From positions 62,001-126,000 of IMG/VR virus record IMGVR_UViG_3300009068_000024: a DNA stretch of 64,000 nucleotides, one strand, 5' to 3'. This DNA comes from a virus. The notes beneath the pieces were generated by a model. It saw only the letters and a list, made by a program, of their open reading frames with translations, did not search any database and had not been told where the DNA came from. Shown piece after piece: positions 26,901 to 34,852 of this stretch (its first letter is position 1; the number at the start of each line of letters is the position of its first letter). The translations under genes and the position numbers were made by a program.

Positions 26901-28446
26901 ACCACCACGTAGTAAGAGTGGATACGCTTACTTCCACACTGGAGTAGTTAGAACCGAAAACGGTAAAGACGTTCCAGTAGGTCAGCTAACTCTTGCTGGT
27001 GGACATGCTTCATTGGAAGCTAGTGCTGCCGAAGCAGTTAAGCACTATGACGATACTGCATCTGCCATCGCAGACGTTCACGCAGGTGAAGATTCCTATG
27101 GCATCTGGGTAGCTGGAGCTTTACGCCCGAGCGCTCAGCCGGAGCAGATTCGTGCACTTCGTGCTTCAGCTCCTTCTGGTGACTGGAGACCTATCCGTGG
27201 TGGACTAGAACTTGTTGCTGTATGTCAGGTAAACGTTCCAGGATTCCCTATTGCTCGTGCTCGTGTTGCTTCAGGTGCTGTTATGGCTCTAGTAGCTGCT
27301 GGTGCTCTACCTCTAGCTAGAATGAAAGCAGACCCAACTGCAGAGCTCAATGCTCACATTGAAAGACTTCAAAACCTAAACTTTATCGAGTCTGGTAAGT
27401 CTACAAAGGCTTCCACTGATGAGTATGCAGCAAAGATTGCAGAACTTTCAGCTAGAGTTCGTGATGGTGAGCTAACCTATATTCCTCGTGATGAACGTCA
27501 AAAATTAGCTAAAGAAGGTAAAGCTCTTCCAGACGGATCATTCCCTATTCAAAACGTAGAAGATCTTCGTGCTGCTATTCATGCTTATGGACGTGCAAAA
27601 GAAAGTCACAAGTCAAATGTTCGTAAGCACATCATTAAGATGGCCGGTAAGTTGAACGTTCGTCACCTCGTCCCAGAGGAATGGAAGGCTCATTCCGAAG
27701 ATGCAGTAACTGCAAGTGCAGAAGATCTTCGTTCTAGAATTACTGTTAAGGCTCTACTAGCTAGTGCAGACGAAGCTAAGGCTCGTGTACTTTCTATTAA
27801 GGATAGCCTGGGAAAAGCATTAGCGGCTGATGGATCCGTTCCGGAGGAAGCTCCGGCTCCAGTAAGTGAGGATAACGTTCCTGTACCGACAGATGGTGCA
27901 AAAGAAGTTATAGGAAACCCTGAAGAAGAGGGCTTCAAATTTACTCCTGGAATCAATCAGCCGCGTGACTACACCGGACGTTTTCAAGACGTTTTAGCTC
28001 GACTAAAGCAGGATCTTGGGACATCAGGCCTACAAGATGTAGTCGATGAAGTAAATAACGTTGAGAAGGTATATAAGACTGGTAGCTATGCTGATGCAGC
28101 TAAAGCTGGTCAGTCATTGATAGAGCTACTTGATAGAATCGACAGCAAATCTTTGACCGGACCTTCTCTAGAGAATGTTCGTGCAGCATCTAAAGAACTG
28201 GGAAAGGTTATTGGAAACCTACCTCTACCTTTCGGAGATGAGAATGCAAAACTTAGGTTTAGCGATCTACCGCCTGCCTTGAAAAACCTTATGACAAATA
28301 TGGTTGACAGGGTAGGTAAAAGACTAGGTGAGAAAGATGGCAGCCAGGCCACCTCCGATATTGCAGAATTTATGCGTGGTGGAGACCTATTTAGTCAAGC
28401 AGATATATCGTCTGCCATGACTAAAATGCTTAGACTTCTAACTTAA
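23902..28446 (+). CDS. Capsid maturation (prohead) protease, 1,514-aa multidomain
   Basis: ATG at 23902 follows TGGAGG at good spacing. Order by residue: a GWKPGEDGFPSNGRIAWALW module (about 75-185) often seen near actinophage head proteins; RDYGGKF (366); a Cys/His module around GDWTRCVRHL and GYCALRHKEVTGMW (about 640-720); the protease core (about 753-871), where GHMGSVVVGRI gives the likely catalytic His and KGVSADL the likely Ser; the domain with GRVFGHIAAW, PPRSKSGYAYFHTG and GGHASLEA (about 976-1137) that commonly accompanies actinophage proteases; an ALPDGSFPI module (about 1210-1262); RDYTGRF (1355); and a helical C-terminus. The prohead protease trims scaffold and capsid proteins during head maturation. 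It is followed directly by the capsid gene. It is also the best candidate enzyme for cutting the polyvalent proteins. Confidence 0.8.
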   Translation: MFESENAPTFSGRDGSLALFTYENRGVVIDTDVNLVVQIGLSEALSSSKDWELSEEEFSSNVLELVSGALSDLDMKILASANRLYTIPKGAQAEAKKALEWHKEHHRGGTPVGMNTARILAKGGQIGLQKVRHIAKYFPRHEVDKKGKGWKPGEDGFPSNGRIAWALWGGDTAWRWAQAIVERENKALTADAYAESELTSYLPERNYDSDLEDFTKSMYLDPLSAPDFIARVRMDGSGIDRLYKVVQTGDVYVWDDGQWDNIGNMNGTIWDYDRELDADYDNVDKTHISIDPDSAIIISARLQQNPYKCVSISDIDFDEAMLAAEAYRELDLVAIDRSLIAAGEDPIGSDGYTPEERAQNAQRQSRDYGGKFAPQGGSAPSGATEEQKAIAERTKYKTPPLGDYSHPLDTSGILGRPRSPIDKPQAHIKGDLPAMTSNDLHNLLYDWAGWVDSQRAAAGEGPAHGIQSSAANESEVQESSDVLAYDHPLLQKWIKSVNEPKKTQSENEDDSWAKPVVAATEAAPKEKGVEMTPKTSDVKPIYLAVVAQDDPRAVLNLVAIVPESSTSPKPMTYVRKEGKWVRDPSVLNDFKSATPPPVVPLDKATLNDVLLQVDESSKPVTASVLMDIDHLLTVLWGPDPLISAGGLDRNKGKAEELRHYWTVGKGGLKIRWGTGGDWTRCVRHLGKYLGPRAKGYCALRHKEVTGMWTGDKKHRQIYGHKRGGRNVFSTELIESTDNIIVKSEVLARAADAKLRVGLTAASGLVTEGFKFKIPLVIPEEMESGDGRSFIRGALSIRELPLPLLWQMKTAEGHMGSVVVGRIDHMERTSQGIGNAYGVFDTSPYGKEAQRLIQHGFIKGVSADLDQFEAKEIKPEASGDSEDPGKSKLSINKARVMAVTIVPKPAFQECKILIENPTNIQQEDTMIADGIYQDDSDAANVQALIACGIIAGAIPVVPPTEWFDNPNLTKATPITVDDNGRVFGHIAAWNVDHIGLAFGTKPPRSKSGYAYFHTGVVRTENGKDVPVGQLTLAGGHASLEASAAEAVKHYDDTASAIADVHAGEDSYGIWVAGALRPSAQPEQIRALRASAPSGDWRPIRGGLELVAVCQVNVPGFPIARARVASGAVMALVAAGALPLARMKADPTAELNAHIERLQNLNFIESGKSTKASTDEYAAKIAELSARVRDGELTYIPRDERQKLAKEGKALPDGSFPIQNVEDLRAAIHAYGRAKESHKSNVRKHIIKMAGKLNVRHLVPEEWKAHSEDAVTASAEDLRSRITVKALLASADEAKARVLSIKDSLGKALAADGSVPEEAPAPVSEDNVPVPTDGAKEVIGNPEEEGFKFTPGINQPRDYTGRFQDVLARLKQDLGTSGLQDVVDEVNNVEKVYKTGSYADAAKAGQSLIELLDRIDSKSLTGPSLENVRAASKELGKVIGNLPLPFGDENAKLRFSDLPPALKNLMTNMVDRVGKRLGEKDGSQATSDIAEFMRGGDLFSQADISSAMTKMLRLLT

Positions 28447-28589
28447 ATAATAAACAAATAAAAACTAATGTAAAATAATAACTAGGTGGAGTGCCTTCAC
28501 GTTTCTATGCGTGATAGTCCCTTTACCTTGAACCGATTAGCATGATGCTCAAAATATGACATCATCAACTGTCCTATTAAGGAGGAACA
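28447..28589 (+). promoter_or_regulatory. Leader region of the capsid gene with two small hairpins
   Basis: The 143-base gap starts A+T-rich, with a possible -10 (TAAAAT near 28470). Downstream are the short inverted repeat CACG-N8-CGTG near 28500 and ATGATG at 28542..28547 pairing with CATCAT at 28560..28565. AAGGAGG then lies at good spacing before the GTG at 28590. A structured leader with a strong ribosome site suits the most highly expressed virion gene. Confidence 0.4.
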
Positions 28590-30638
28590 GTGGACCACAT
28601 TAAATCACAGGTAGATCGCCTGTCAGAGCTAGATAATGAACAACTATCAGCTCTTCAGGATCAGATCATTGGTGAATTTGAGACGGTCGAAGGCCAAGAG
28701 CCTACCGCTGAATCAGTTGACGCTATGACGTCACTTGCCGATATGCTTGACGCCTGCAGAGGCGAATCTAAGCGTCGCGAGATGGCCGCCCAGGAGCTTG
28801 CACAGCAAGCTGCCGAGGCTGCTATGCGCGTTAAGGGTAGTGACGAGGAGAATATGGATGGTGCAATGCCAGCTGAGGATATGCCTGTAGAGGATATGCC
28901 AGTTGAGGAAGTTCCTGCAGAGGAAGTTCCAGCAACTCCAGAAGAAGCCCCAGTAGAGGGAGAACCTGTTGAAGGTACTCCTGAAGAAGAAATGGGCGAG
29001 ACTCCTGAGGAAGAGGATGACGAGAAGAAGAAGAAGGCAACTGAATCTACTTACTCCACCGAATCTGTCGATGCGTCTGCTACTGCGGTAGAGGGTTCTG
29101 AACTTTCAACCGATGAAAATCCAACCGTTGAGGTCGTCGAAGACGTCCCAGCACAAGAACCAGAAGAGGCTCCAGTTGAGGTCGTCGAAGACGTCCCAGC
29201 AGAAGTCCCAGCAGAAGACACAGCGTTTTCTACTGAAGAACCAGCACAAACAACTATTGCTCCAGAAGAGCAGGAAGGGCAGGCCCCAGTGACCGCCACA
29301 GCAGAACAGCCTTTCGAGGCTCCAGCTGACCGTCAGCCTGTAGTTCAGGTTTCAGAGCCAGCACCGGTAGCAATTACCGCTGGTGCTGACATTCCTGGCT
29401 ACACAGCCGGCAGCGAAATTAAAGACATGAGCGAGGTAGCAGTAGCTATGGAGAAGCGTCTCCACTCACTTCGCCGTGTTAACGGAGGAGACGGAGAGCA
29501 GCACATCGTTGCATCTTTCTCAACCTCTTACCCAGAGTCACGTACTCTATCATCAAATGCAGAAGAGAACACACTTAAGATTGCAGCTGTTGCAGGCCCA
29601 CAGGCCCTTGTTGCTTCCGGTGGTCACGCTGCTCCATTTGAAGTAAAGTATGACATCTACTCAATCGGTTCAACCAACGTTCGTCCAGTTCGCGATGCTT
29701 TGCCTCGCTTCCAGGCTGATCGCGGTGGTATCCGATACATCACTCCACCGAGCCTAGCTCTAGGTTTTAGCAACAACACCACGATTGCTACATCTAGACT
29801 AGCCTACGACAATGCTGTAGGACAGTGGACTGCTTCTACCGATCTAACTCCTAGCACCTCAACAAAGACCAGCTTGACAATCACTTCATCATATGAGAAC
29901 ACAGTGGCTACCTATGCTATGACTCTACAGTTGAAGTTTGGTAACTTGATGACTCGTGCTTACCCAGAGTTGATTGCTCGTCACAACGAACTTGCTCTAG
30001 TACAGCACGCTCGTGAAGCTGAGCAGAACCTTGTCTCTAGAATCGCAACAGAGTCTACCTCTGTAAGCACTTCTAGCTTGCTTGGTTTTGGTCGCGACTT
30101 CTTGGTACAGGTTCGTCGTGCTGCAACTGCATATCGTCAGCGCCACCGCATTGCTCCAGACACCCAGCTACAGGCAGTAATTCCTGTTTGGTTCTACGAT
30201 GCAATGGCAGCTGACTTGACTCTGTCTATGCCAGGCGACGGTACTCTAGATCTATCAAAAGCTGAAATTAATGGCTATCTAGAGCACGTCAACGTAACAG
30301 TTGTCCCTTACATGGACTCAGACACAAGCTCAAACACAATGATCACAACTCAGAGTGCTAACGCTTTACTAAATGGTTTCCCGAACACTCTAGTTTGGTA
30401 CCTATTCGCTGAAGGTACATTTATCTTCCTTGATGGCGGTACTCTAGACCTAGGTATCGTTCGTGACAGCACCCTTGTTGGCACCAACGACTACATTATG
30501 TTCCTAGAAACATTTGAAAACGTAGCGAAGGTTGGTATCGAGTCTCTCGCGATCACCTCAACCATCAACGTCAACGGTGCTGCTGCAGCTCTACGTGACG
30601 TCCTTGGTGGCGTTACTGCTGCAACAATCGAGTACTAA
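28590..30638 (+). CDS. Major capsid protein with fused acidic scaffold-like N-terminus
   Basis: GTG start behind AAGGAGG. Of 682 residues, roughly the first 300 are helical then very rich in Glu, Pro and Val (PVEDMPVEEVPAEEVPA and similar), ending in a short lysine run and further acidic repeats. From about residue 330 the sequence (AVAGPQALVASGGHAAPFEV) matches the start of HK97-fold capsid domains of actinophages, with a globular C-terminal half. Such N-terminal parts usually act as the scaffold and are removed by the adjacent head protease. A 16-residue unit containing VEVVEDVPA is duplicated in tandem (nt 29127..29153 and 29175..29201 are identical). The cleavage point cannot be placed from sequence alone. 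Confidence 0.8.
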   Translation: MDHIKSQVDRLSELDNEQLSALQDQIIGEFETVEGQEPTAESVDAMTSLADMLDACRGESKRREMAAQELAQQAAEAAMRVKGSDEENMDGAMPAEDMPVEDMPVEEVPAEEVPATPEEAPVEGEPVEGTPEEEMGETPEEEDDEKKKKATESTYSTESVDASATAVEGSELSTDENPTVEVVEDVPAQEPEEAPVEVVEDVPAEVPAEDTAFSTEEPAQTTIAPEEQEGQAPVTATAEQPFEAPADRQPVVQVSEPAPVAITAGADIPGYTAGSEIKDMSEVAVAMEKRLHSLRRVNGGDGEQHIVASFSTSYPESRTLSSNAEENTLKIAAVAGPQALVASGGHAAPFEVKYDIYSIGSTNVRPVRDALPRFQADRGGIRYITPPSLALGFSNNTTIATSRLAYDNAVGQWTASTDLTPSTSTKTSLTITSSYENTVATYAMTLQLKFGNLMTRAYPELIARHNELALVQHAREAEQNLVSRIATESTSVSTSSLLGFGRDFLVQVRRAATAYRQRHRIAPDTQLQAVIPVWFYDAMAADLTLSMPGDGTLDLSKAEINGYLEHVNVTVVPYMDSDTSSNTMITTQSANALLNGFPNTLVWYLFAEGTFIFLDGGTLDLGIVRDSTLVGTNDYIMFLETFENVAKVGIESLAITSTINVNGAAAALRDVLGGVTAATIEY

Positions 30639-30651
30639 AAATCCTGGTGTG

Positions 30652-30671
30652 CCCGGGGCTTCGGCCCCGGG
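30652..30671 (+). terminator. Strong GC hairpin with TTCG tetraloop after the capsid gene
   Basis: CCCGGGGC and GCCCCGGG form an 8-bp perfect stem closed by a TTCG loop, 14 bases after the capsid stop. No T-run follows, so it may act as a partial terminator or an mRNA-stabilising end for the capsid transcript. Confidence 0.55.
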
Positions 30672-30709
30672 TACTCCAACTAAAAACTTATAGACTTTAA
30701 GGAAAATAA

Positions 30710-31861
30710 ATGGCTTTTGATGGAGCTTTTAAGGCCCCCGCTATCGTACCCTCTGCGTTCGGCCTATTTTCTATATTCCCTCCAACTAATCCTACTTCAG
30801 GAGAAAAATGGGTTAGAGGATTTGATCAGTGGTGGGACACTACCCCTAGCTACGTTAGAGTATTAGACGCTAACTACACATCATATACAGTTGCTACAGT
30901 AGACTCTAACCCTACTGTACCTCTATATAGTCGCCACATCCCATTCTTTATTGAAGTTCAAGATGACAGATCTACTCTAGGTCTCCTTGGTGAAGAACGT
31001 ATGGCTCGAGTTCTACGTCAGCTAGAAGGTGTATCACAGAAAGCCTGTGAACTTGAGCTTTGGGACGGTGCCGTTGCTTTGCAAGGATCTTCAACAGATC
31101 TTGTAAACCCGTACCTATCTAAAGGTACTACCCTAACTATTCTTCCTGGACGTAAGTCTGACGGATCGGTTGCAGATTCAACTTCTGATGGAGCTGCTAT
31201 TTCTGTTAAACACGGTATTGCTGTTCTAGAGCAGAATATCGGACTCTACTCTTCTGCCGGTGAGCAAGGCTGGATTCACCTTACTCGCGACTCTGCCGCT
31301 GTTCTTAGCTCTTATAATCAAATGGTAGTTGACTATTATGACCCTAATAAAGGTTCTCGCCAACACCTACAAACTTTTGGCGGAACTCCGCTAGTACTCG
31401 GCTCTGGCTATTCAGGTAACGGTCCCGTTGTAAACGTAACTAACAAAGCTGCTGATGGAACTAACGCAACACTAACTACAGCTAATAACCATGGTCTTGC
31501 TGTTGGTGACACTGTAACTGTTACTGGCGTTGACGCTACTTTCAATGGTACTTACACCACAATAACTGGTACCACTGCAACTACTATTAAGTATGCAAAA
31601 GCGGCAACTGTGTCGACTGTTGCTACTACAGGCGGAACTGCACAAATGCAGGCTAACAGCCGCTACAAATGGATTTACGCGTCAGGTGAAGTACGAGTCT
31701 ATCTCGGTGACTCTGATCTTGTAAATGATAGTTTAGGTCAAGGCCTTTCTGTCAGCTCAAACCAAAATGACATGAGAATCAAGGCTACCCGCCCTGCTGC
31801 GGTCTACTTTGATACATCCATCCACCTAGGTGTCAAGGTTGACTTGACTCTAACTAACTAA
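30710..31861 (+). CDS. Virion structural protein, possibly a second capsid-type subunit, with one inserted beta module
   Basis: ATG preceded by AAGGAAA; 383 residues. The N-terminal 240 residues (RHIPFFIEVQDDRSTLG, RVLRQLEGVSQKACELELWD) and the closing RPAAVYFDTSIHLGVKVDL resemble the start and end of a capsid-type beta/alpha fold, so a minor or pentameric capsid protein is possible. Between them, at about residues 245-310, sits an HGLAVGDTVTVTG...FNGTYTT module also present in other structural proteins here. Position between capsid and major tail genes supports a head or neck role. The assignment to capsid is inference. Confidence 0.55.
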   Translation: MAFDGAFKAPAIVPSAFGLFSIFPPTNPTSGEKWVRGFDQWWDTTPSYVRVLDANYTSYTVATVDSNPTVPLYSRHIPFFIEVQDDRSTLGLLGEERMARVLRQLEGVSQKACELELWDGAVALQGSSTDLVNPYLSKGTTLTILPGRKSDGSVADSTSDGAAISVKHGIAVLEQNIGLYSSAGEQGWIHLTRDSAAVLSSYNQMVVDYYDPNKGSRQHLQTFGGTPLVLGSGYSGNGPVVNVTNKAADGTNATLTTANNHGLAVGDTVTVTGVDATFNGTYTTITGTTATTIKYAKAATVSTVATTGGTAQMQANSRYKWIYASGEVRVYLGDSDLVNDSLGQGLSVSSNQNDMRIKATRPAAVYFDTSIHLGVKVDLTLTN

Positions 31862-31876
31862 TAAGGAGAATAGGTA

Positions 31877-33421
31877 ATGCCTACTCAAGAATATGCAGCC
31901 AGCATCCAAGGTGTGTCGATCCGTGTCACCCGCCTAGACGCAGCTGGCAACCTACAAACAGGTCCGGGTGATAGCTACACTACATCAGCTTTCATGCGTC
32001 TGTCATTCACCCCAGAGTACGAAGAAGGCGATGAAATCACCGAGAAGGGTGCCAATGGTGCCGTTTGTGTGACTTTCAAGTCTCCTGACACTCTAAAAAG
32101 AATCACAATGGAACTTGCTATCTGTGAGCCAGACCCTGAGCTTTCTGCACTTCTTTCAGGTGGTCTATTGCTTCGCAAGAACGTGGGAACCTTTGCTTCA
32201 GCTAACAACCTATCAGTAGGTTGGGCTTCACCTGCAGTTGGCGATGACCCAGCTGGTTTCGGTGTTGCTATCGAAGCTTGGTCATGGGCTGTCAAGGATG
32301 GTAAGCGTGCTGGTACACGTCCATACTTCCACTGGGTATTCCCATTCGTTAAGCTACGTCAGTCTGGTGACCGTGTAATTGAGAATGGTGTTCTTGCTAA
32401 CACATTCCAGGGTTATGGTCTAGGAAATTCCAACTTCTCATCAGGTATTGATGGTCGTTGGGAGTTCCCAACTGCTTCTGAGCGTCCATATGCATACTCA
32501 CGTGCTACATGGGCTCCAGTTGGTCTAAATGGTTTCTACACCTGGAACTACGCTGGTGAAGGCACTACTGAGCTTGGTACTCCAAACTACTCAGCTGTTA
32601 CTTCTCTTGAGGGTATTAACTACAGCCTATCTACTGAAGCAATCACAACTGCTGGTGCGATCACTCTAGTTACTTCAGCTAGCCACACTTACAGCGTTGG
32701 TGACAGCATTACAGTCGGTAACGCAGATACTACTTACCTAGTAACTAACAAGGCTGCTACTACTTCTACTGTAACTTTGACACTTGCGTCTGGTCACGGT
32801 GTTGTAGTTGGTGACAAGATCATCGTAGCAATTGGTGACAGTGCATTTGATGGTACTTATGGTGTAGCTACAGTGTCGACTAACGACATTACCTACGCTA
32901 AGACCAATGCGGTTGCTGTGACTAGCGTTGCTGTAAACAGTTCTTCTGCTGTTGTTACCCGTAACATCTTCAACGGTACATTCACTGCTCTTGCAGGTAC
33001 AACTGGAACTAGCATTTCTGTTGCTCGTCGTGTTGCAATTTCAGCATGTACAGGCGCTACAACTACGGGTACATACACTGCTACAGCTCACGGTCTAGTT
33101 ACTGGTCAGCTTGTTACTGTTACTGGATTCTCAACTAACGCAGCATTCAACGTTACCGCTGCTGCTATTACAGTAACTGGTGTAAACACCTTCACTGCAA
33201 CTATCTCAAGCACAACCGCTACAGAAACTATTGCGGCCGTTGCTCAGGTAACTCGTGGTACTGCAATCACAACTACTACAGTTCCTTACGGTGCTAGCGT
33301 ATCGTCAGCTGTTGCAGGTACTTCATCTACAACTGGATACAACGTTCCTGGAAGCCTGCTCTACAACGCTGATCAGCCAGTTGACCGCGTAATCAAGTCA
33401 AACGAGGACCCAACCTCTTAA
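31877..33421 (+). CDS. Major tail protein with C-terminal beta-rich repeats
   Basis: ATG at 31877 after AAGGAG; 514 residues. The first 240 residues (IQGVSIRVTRLDAAGN, ITMELAICEPDPELSALLSG, WEFPTASERPYAYSRATWAP) look like actinophage tail-tube proteins. The C-terminal half is rich in Thr, Ala and Val and holds three to four copies of the HG-x-x-x-GD-x-[IV]-x-V module that would decorate the outside of the tail tube. The final short segment (NVPGSLLYNADQPVDRVIKS) returns to tube-like sequence, suggesting the modules are inserted. Expected to be among the most abundant proteins of the particle. Confidence 0.7.
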   Translation: MPTQEYAASIQGVSIRVTRLDAAGNLQTGPGDSYTTSAFMRLSFTPEYEEGDEITEKGANGAVCVTFKSPDTLKRITMELAICEPDPELSALLSGGLLLRKNVGTFASANNLSVGWASPAVGDDPAGFGVAIEAWSWAVKDGKRAGTRPYFHWVFPFVKLRQSGDRVIENGVLANTFQGYGLGNSNFSSGIDGRWEFPTASERPYAYSRATWAPVGLNGFYTWNYAGEGTTELGTPNYSAVTSLEGINYSLSTEAITTAGAITLVTSASHTYSVGDSITVGNADTTYLVTNKAATTSTVTLTLASGHGVVVGDKIIVAIGDSAFDGTYGVATVSTNDITYAKTNAVAVTSVAVNSSSAVVTRNIFNGTFTALAGTTGTSISVARRVAISACTGATTTGTYTATAHGLVTGQLVTVTGFSTNAAFNVTAAAITVTGVNTFTATISSTTATETIAAVAQVTRGTAITTTTVPYGASVSSAVAGTSSTTGYNVPGSLLYNADQPVDRVIKSNEDPTS

Positions 33422-33440
33422 TAACCACTAAATGATGAAG

Positions 33441-33479
33441 GCGGCGTGCCTTGGTGTGCGAGACATGCCAGCACGCCGC
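33441..33479 (+). terminator. Long hairpin after the major tail protein
   Basis: GCGGCGTGC at 33441..33449 pairs perfectly with GCACGCCGC at 33471..33479. Inside it TGGTGTG and CATGCCA (33452..33458, 33464..33470) extend the stem with two wobble pairs, leaving a 5-base CGAGA loop. TTAATT follows. Probably a terminator or processing site that lowers expression of the genes downstream. Confidence 0.6.
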
Positions 33480-33504
33480 TTAATTCATATCTAGGAGATA
33501 TACT

Positions 33505-34617
33505 ATGGGAACTTCACTATGGGTCCAACCAGAAGAGCTTGGATCATATGCAAACACTGAGTTCGCTCAGGAGGCTTGCCAGACTGCATCATATTTGATG
33601 TGGACTATGTCTGGCCGTAAGTTTACTGGTGAAACAACTGTAACTGAGCGTTACGTTTGTGCTAAACGAGCTTATCGCCTTGGACCATCTTCTAGAAACT
33701 ATTATGGAACTTTAATTACTGGTCAGCTCTACAATATTCCTGTAGCTGACTTTAATGAATACACAGAACTTGTGTCCGACGGTCTTTCTCCCGAATCAAG
33801 AATCAAACTGCGCGGACGTCCTGTAACTAAGATTCACACCGTTAGAAATATGAACGGTGAGATCATTAGCCCAGATCTTTACTACCTTGTAGATCACTCT
33901 ACCATTCAAGCTTCCGCTGGTATTCCATGGACTCCTTGCAACGTTGAAGTTACCTACACCTACGGGTCTCCGATCCCTATGGCTGGAAAAATGGCTGCTC
34001 GTACTCTTGCTATGGAGTTTGCTAAACTATGGGCTGGCGACGATGACTGTATGCTTCCGCAGCGTATTACATCTATCTCTCGTCAAGGTGTCTCTTACAC
34101 ACTTCTAGATTCTCAAGACTTTATTGACGATCTTCGCACCGGCGTGTATGTCATTGATTTATTTTTAAAATCTGTTAATCCAGACAAAGCCCGCGCTCGT
34201 GCTCGTGTATTTAGTCCGGATGCTCCGAGAGCTAGACGCTATACTCCAAAGACAGCCGTCTTAACTGAAAATTCTAATTTTGATATATCCGTAGTTCAAA
34301 ATACTTCAGCTACTTGGACATCTGTTGGAAAAACTGGAGCAGATGTTTCTGTCTTCTTTACCGAAGCAGGTTGGACTCCAGTAGTCACTATACGTAGTGC
34401 CGGTGGAAGTAAAAGTTTAGATATTGCATCTAGCAATATAGTTGTAAATAACACAAATAGTTCTGTGTCATTTACAGTTACATACAATGATGCAAGATCA
34501 GTGTTGGGCTTTATTGACCCAGGCACGTGGACTCTGTACGCAACTAAGACCGTAGCCGGTATTACGACCGTATCTGAGCTTGAGACTGGAAACCTCCAGA
34601 TCAAGTTAAATAACTAG
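33505..34617 (+). CDS. Head-to-tail adaptor/connector protein with an Ig-like C-terminal domain
   Basis: ATG at 33505 after TAGGAGA; 370 residues. The N-terminal part (QEACQTASYLMWTMSGRKF, RPVTKIHTVRNMNGEII, MAARTLAMEFAKLW) has the helical and turn pattern of actinophage head-tail connectors. The part from about residue 255 is a beta-rich sandwich-like extension (ATWTSVGKTGADVSVFFTEAG). Its location after the major tail protein gene is unusual, since connector genes normally precede it. Family assignment is from pattern memory and moderately sure. Confidence 0.55.
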   Translation: MGTSLWVQPEELGSYANTEFAQEACQTASYLMWTMSGRKFTGETTVTERYVCAKRAYRLGPSSRNYYGTLITGQLYNIPVADFNEYTELVSDGLSPESRIKLRGRPVTKIHTVRNMNGEIISPDLYYLVDHSTIQASAGIPWTPCNVEVTYTYGSPIPMAGKMAARTLAMEFAKLWAGDDDCMLPQRITSISRQGVSYTLLDSQDFIDDLRTGVYVIDLFLKSVNPDKARARARVFSPDAPRARRYTPKTAVLTENSNFDISVVQNTSATWTSVGKTGADVSVFFTEAGWTPVVTIRSAGGSKSLDIASSNIVVNNTNSSVSFTVTYNDARSVLGFIDPGTWTLYATKTVAGITTVSELETGNLQIKLNN

Positions 34618-34631
34618 GAAAGAAGATAAAA

Positions 34632-34850
34632 ATGTCAGCTCAAACAAATTTCACTGCTGCCGATATGGTTGTAGTTGATGAAAATGGTATTGTAGCTACA
34701 GTTTCTGCTGCCAAAGTGGTGGAGGAAAGTAAAGTTACTGCAAAACCAGTCGTAAAAAAGGTAGAAGCCAAGGTTGAAGAAGTTAAACCTGAAGTTACTG
34801 TAGAACCTGAGGCTGAAGTTGCTGCAGAAGAAACTCCAGAAGTTAAGTAG
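34632..34850 (+). CDS. Small Glu/Val/Pro-rich protein
   Basis: A 72-residue ORF starting at ATG 34632, 14 bases after the connector. The second half is almost entirely Val, Glu, Lys, Pro and Ala (VKKVEAKVEEVKPEVTVEP) and is probably disordered. No domain recognised. Stop and the next ATG are two bases apart, so it is co-translated with the tail-terminator-like gene. Confidence 0.55.
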   Translation: MSAQTNFTAADMVVVDENGIVATVSAAKVVEESKVTAKPVVKKVEAKVEEVKPEVTVEPEAEVAAEETPEVK

Positions 34851-34852
34851 GT

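Noticed and set aside
1-30638. Portal and large terminase
   Set aside because: Expected next to the protease and capsid genes but no matching domain is present; probably upstream of the window.
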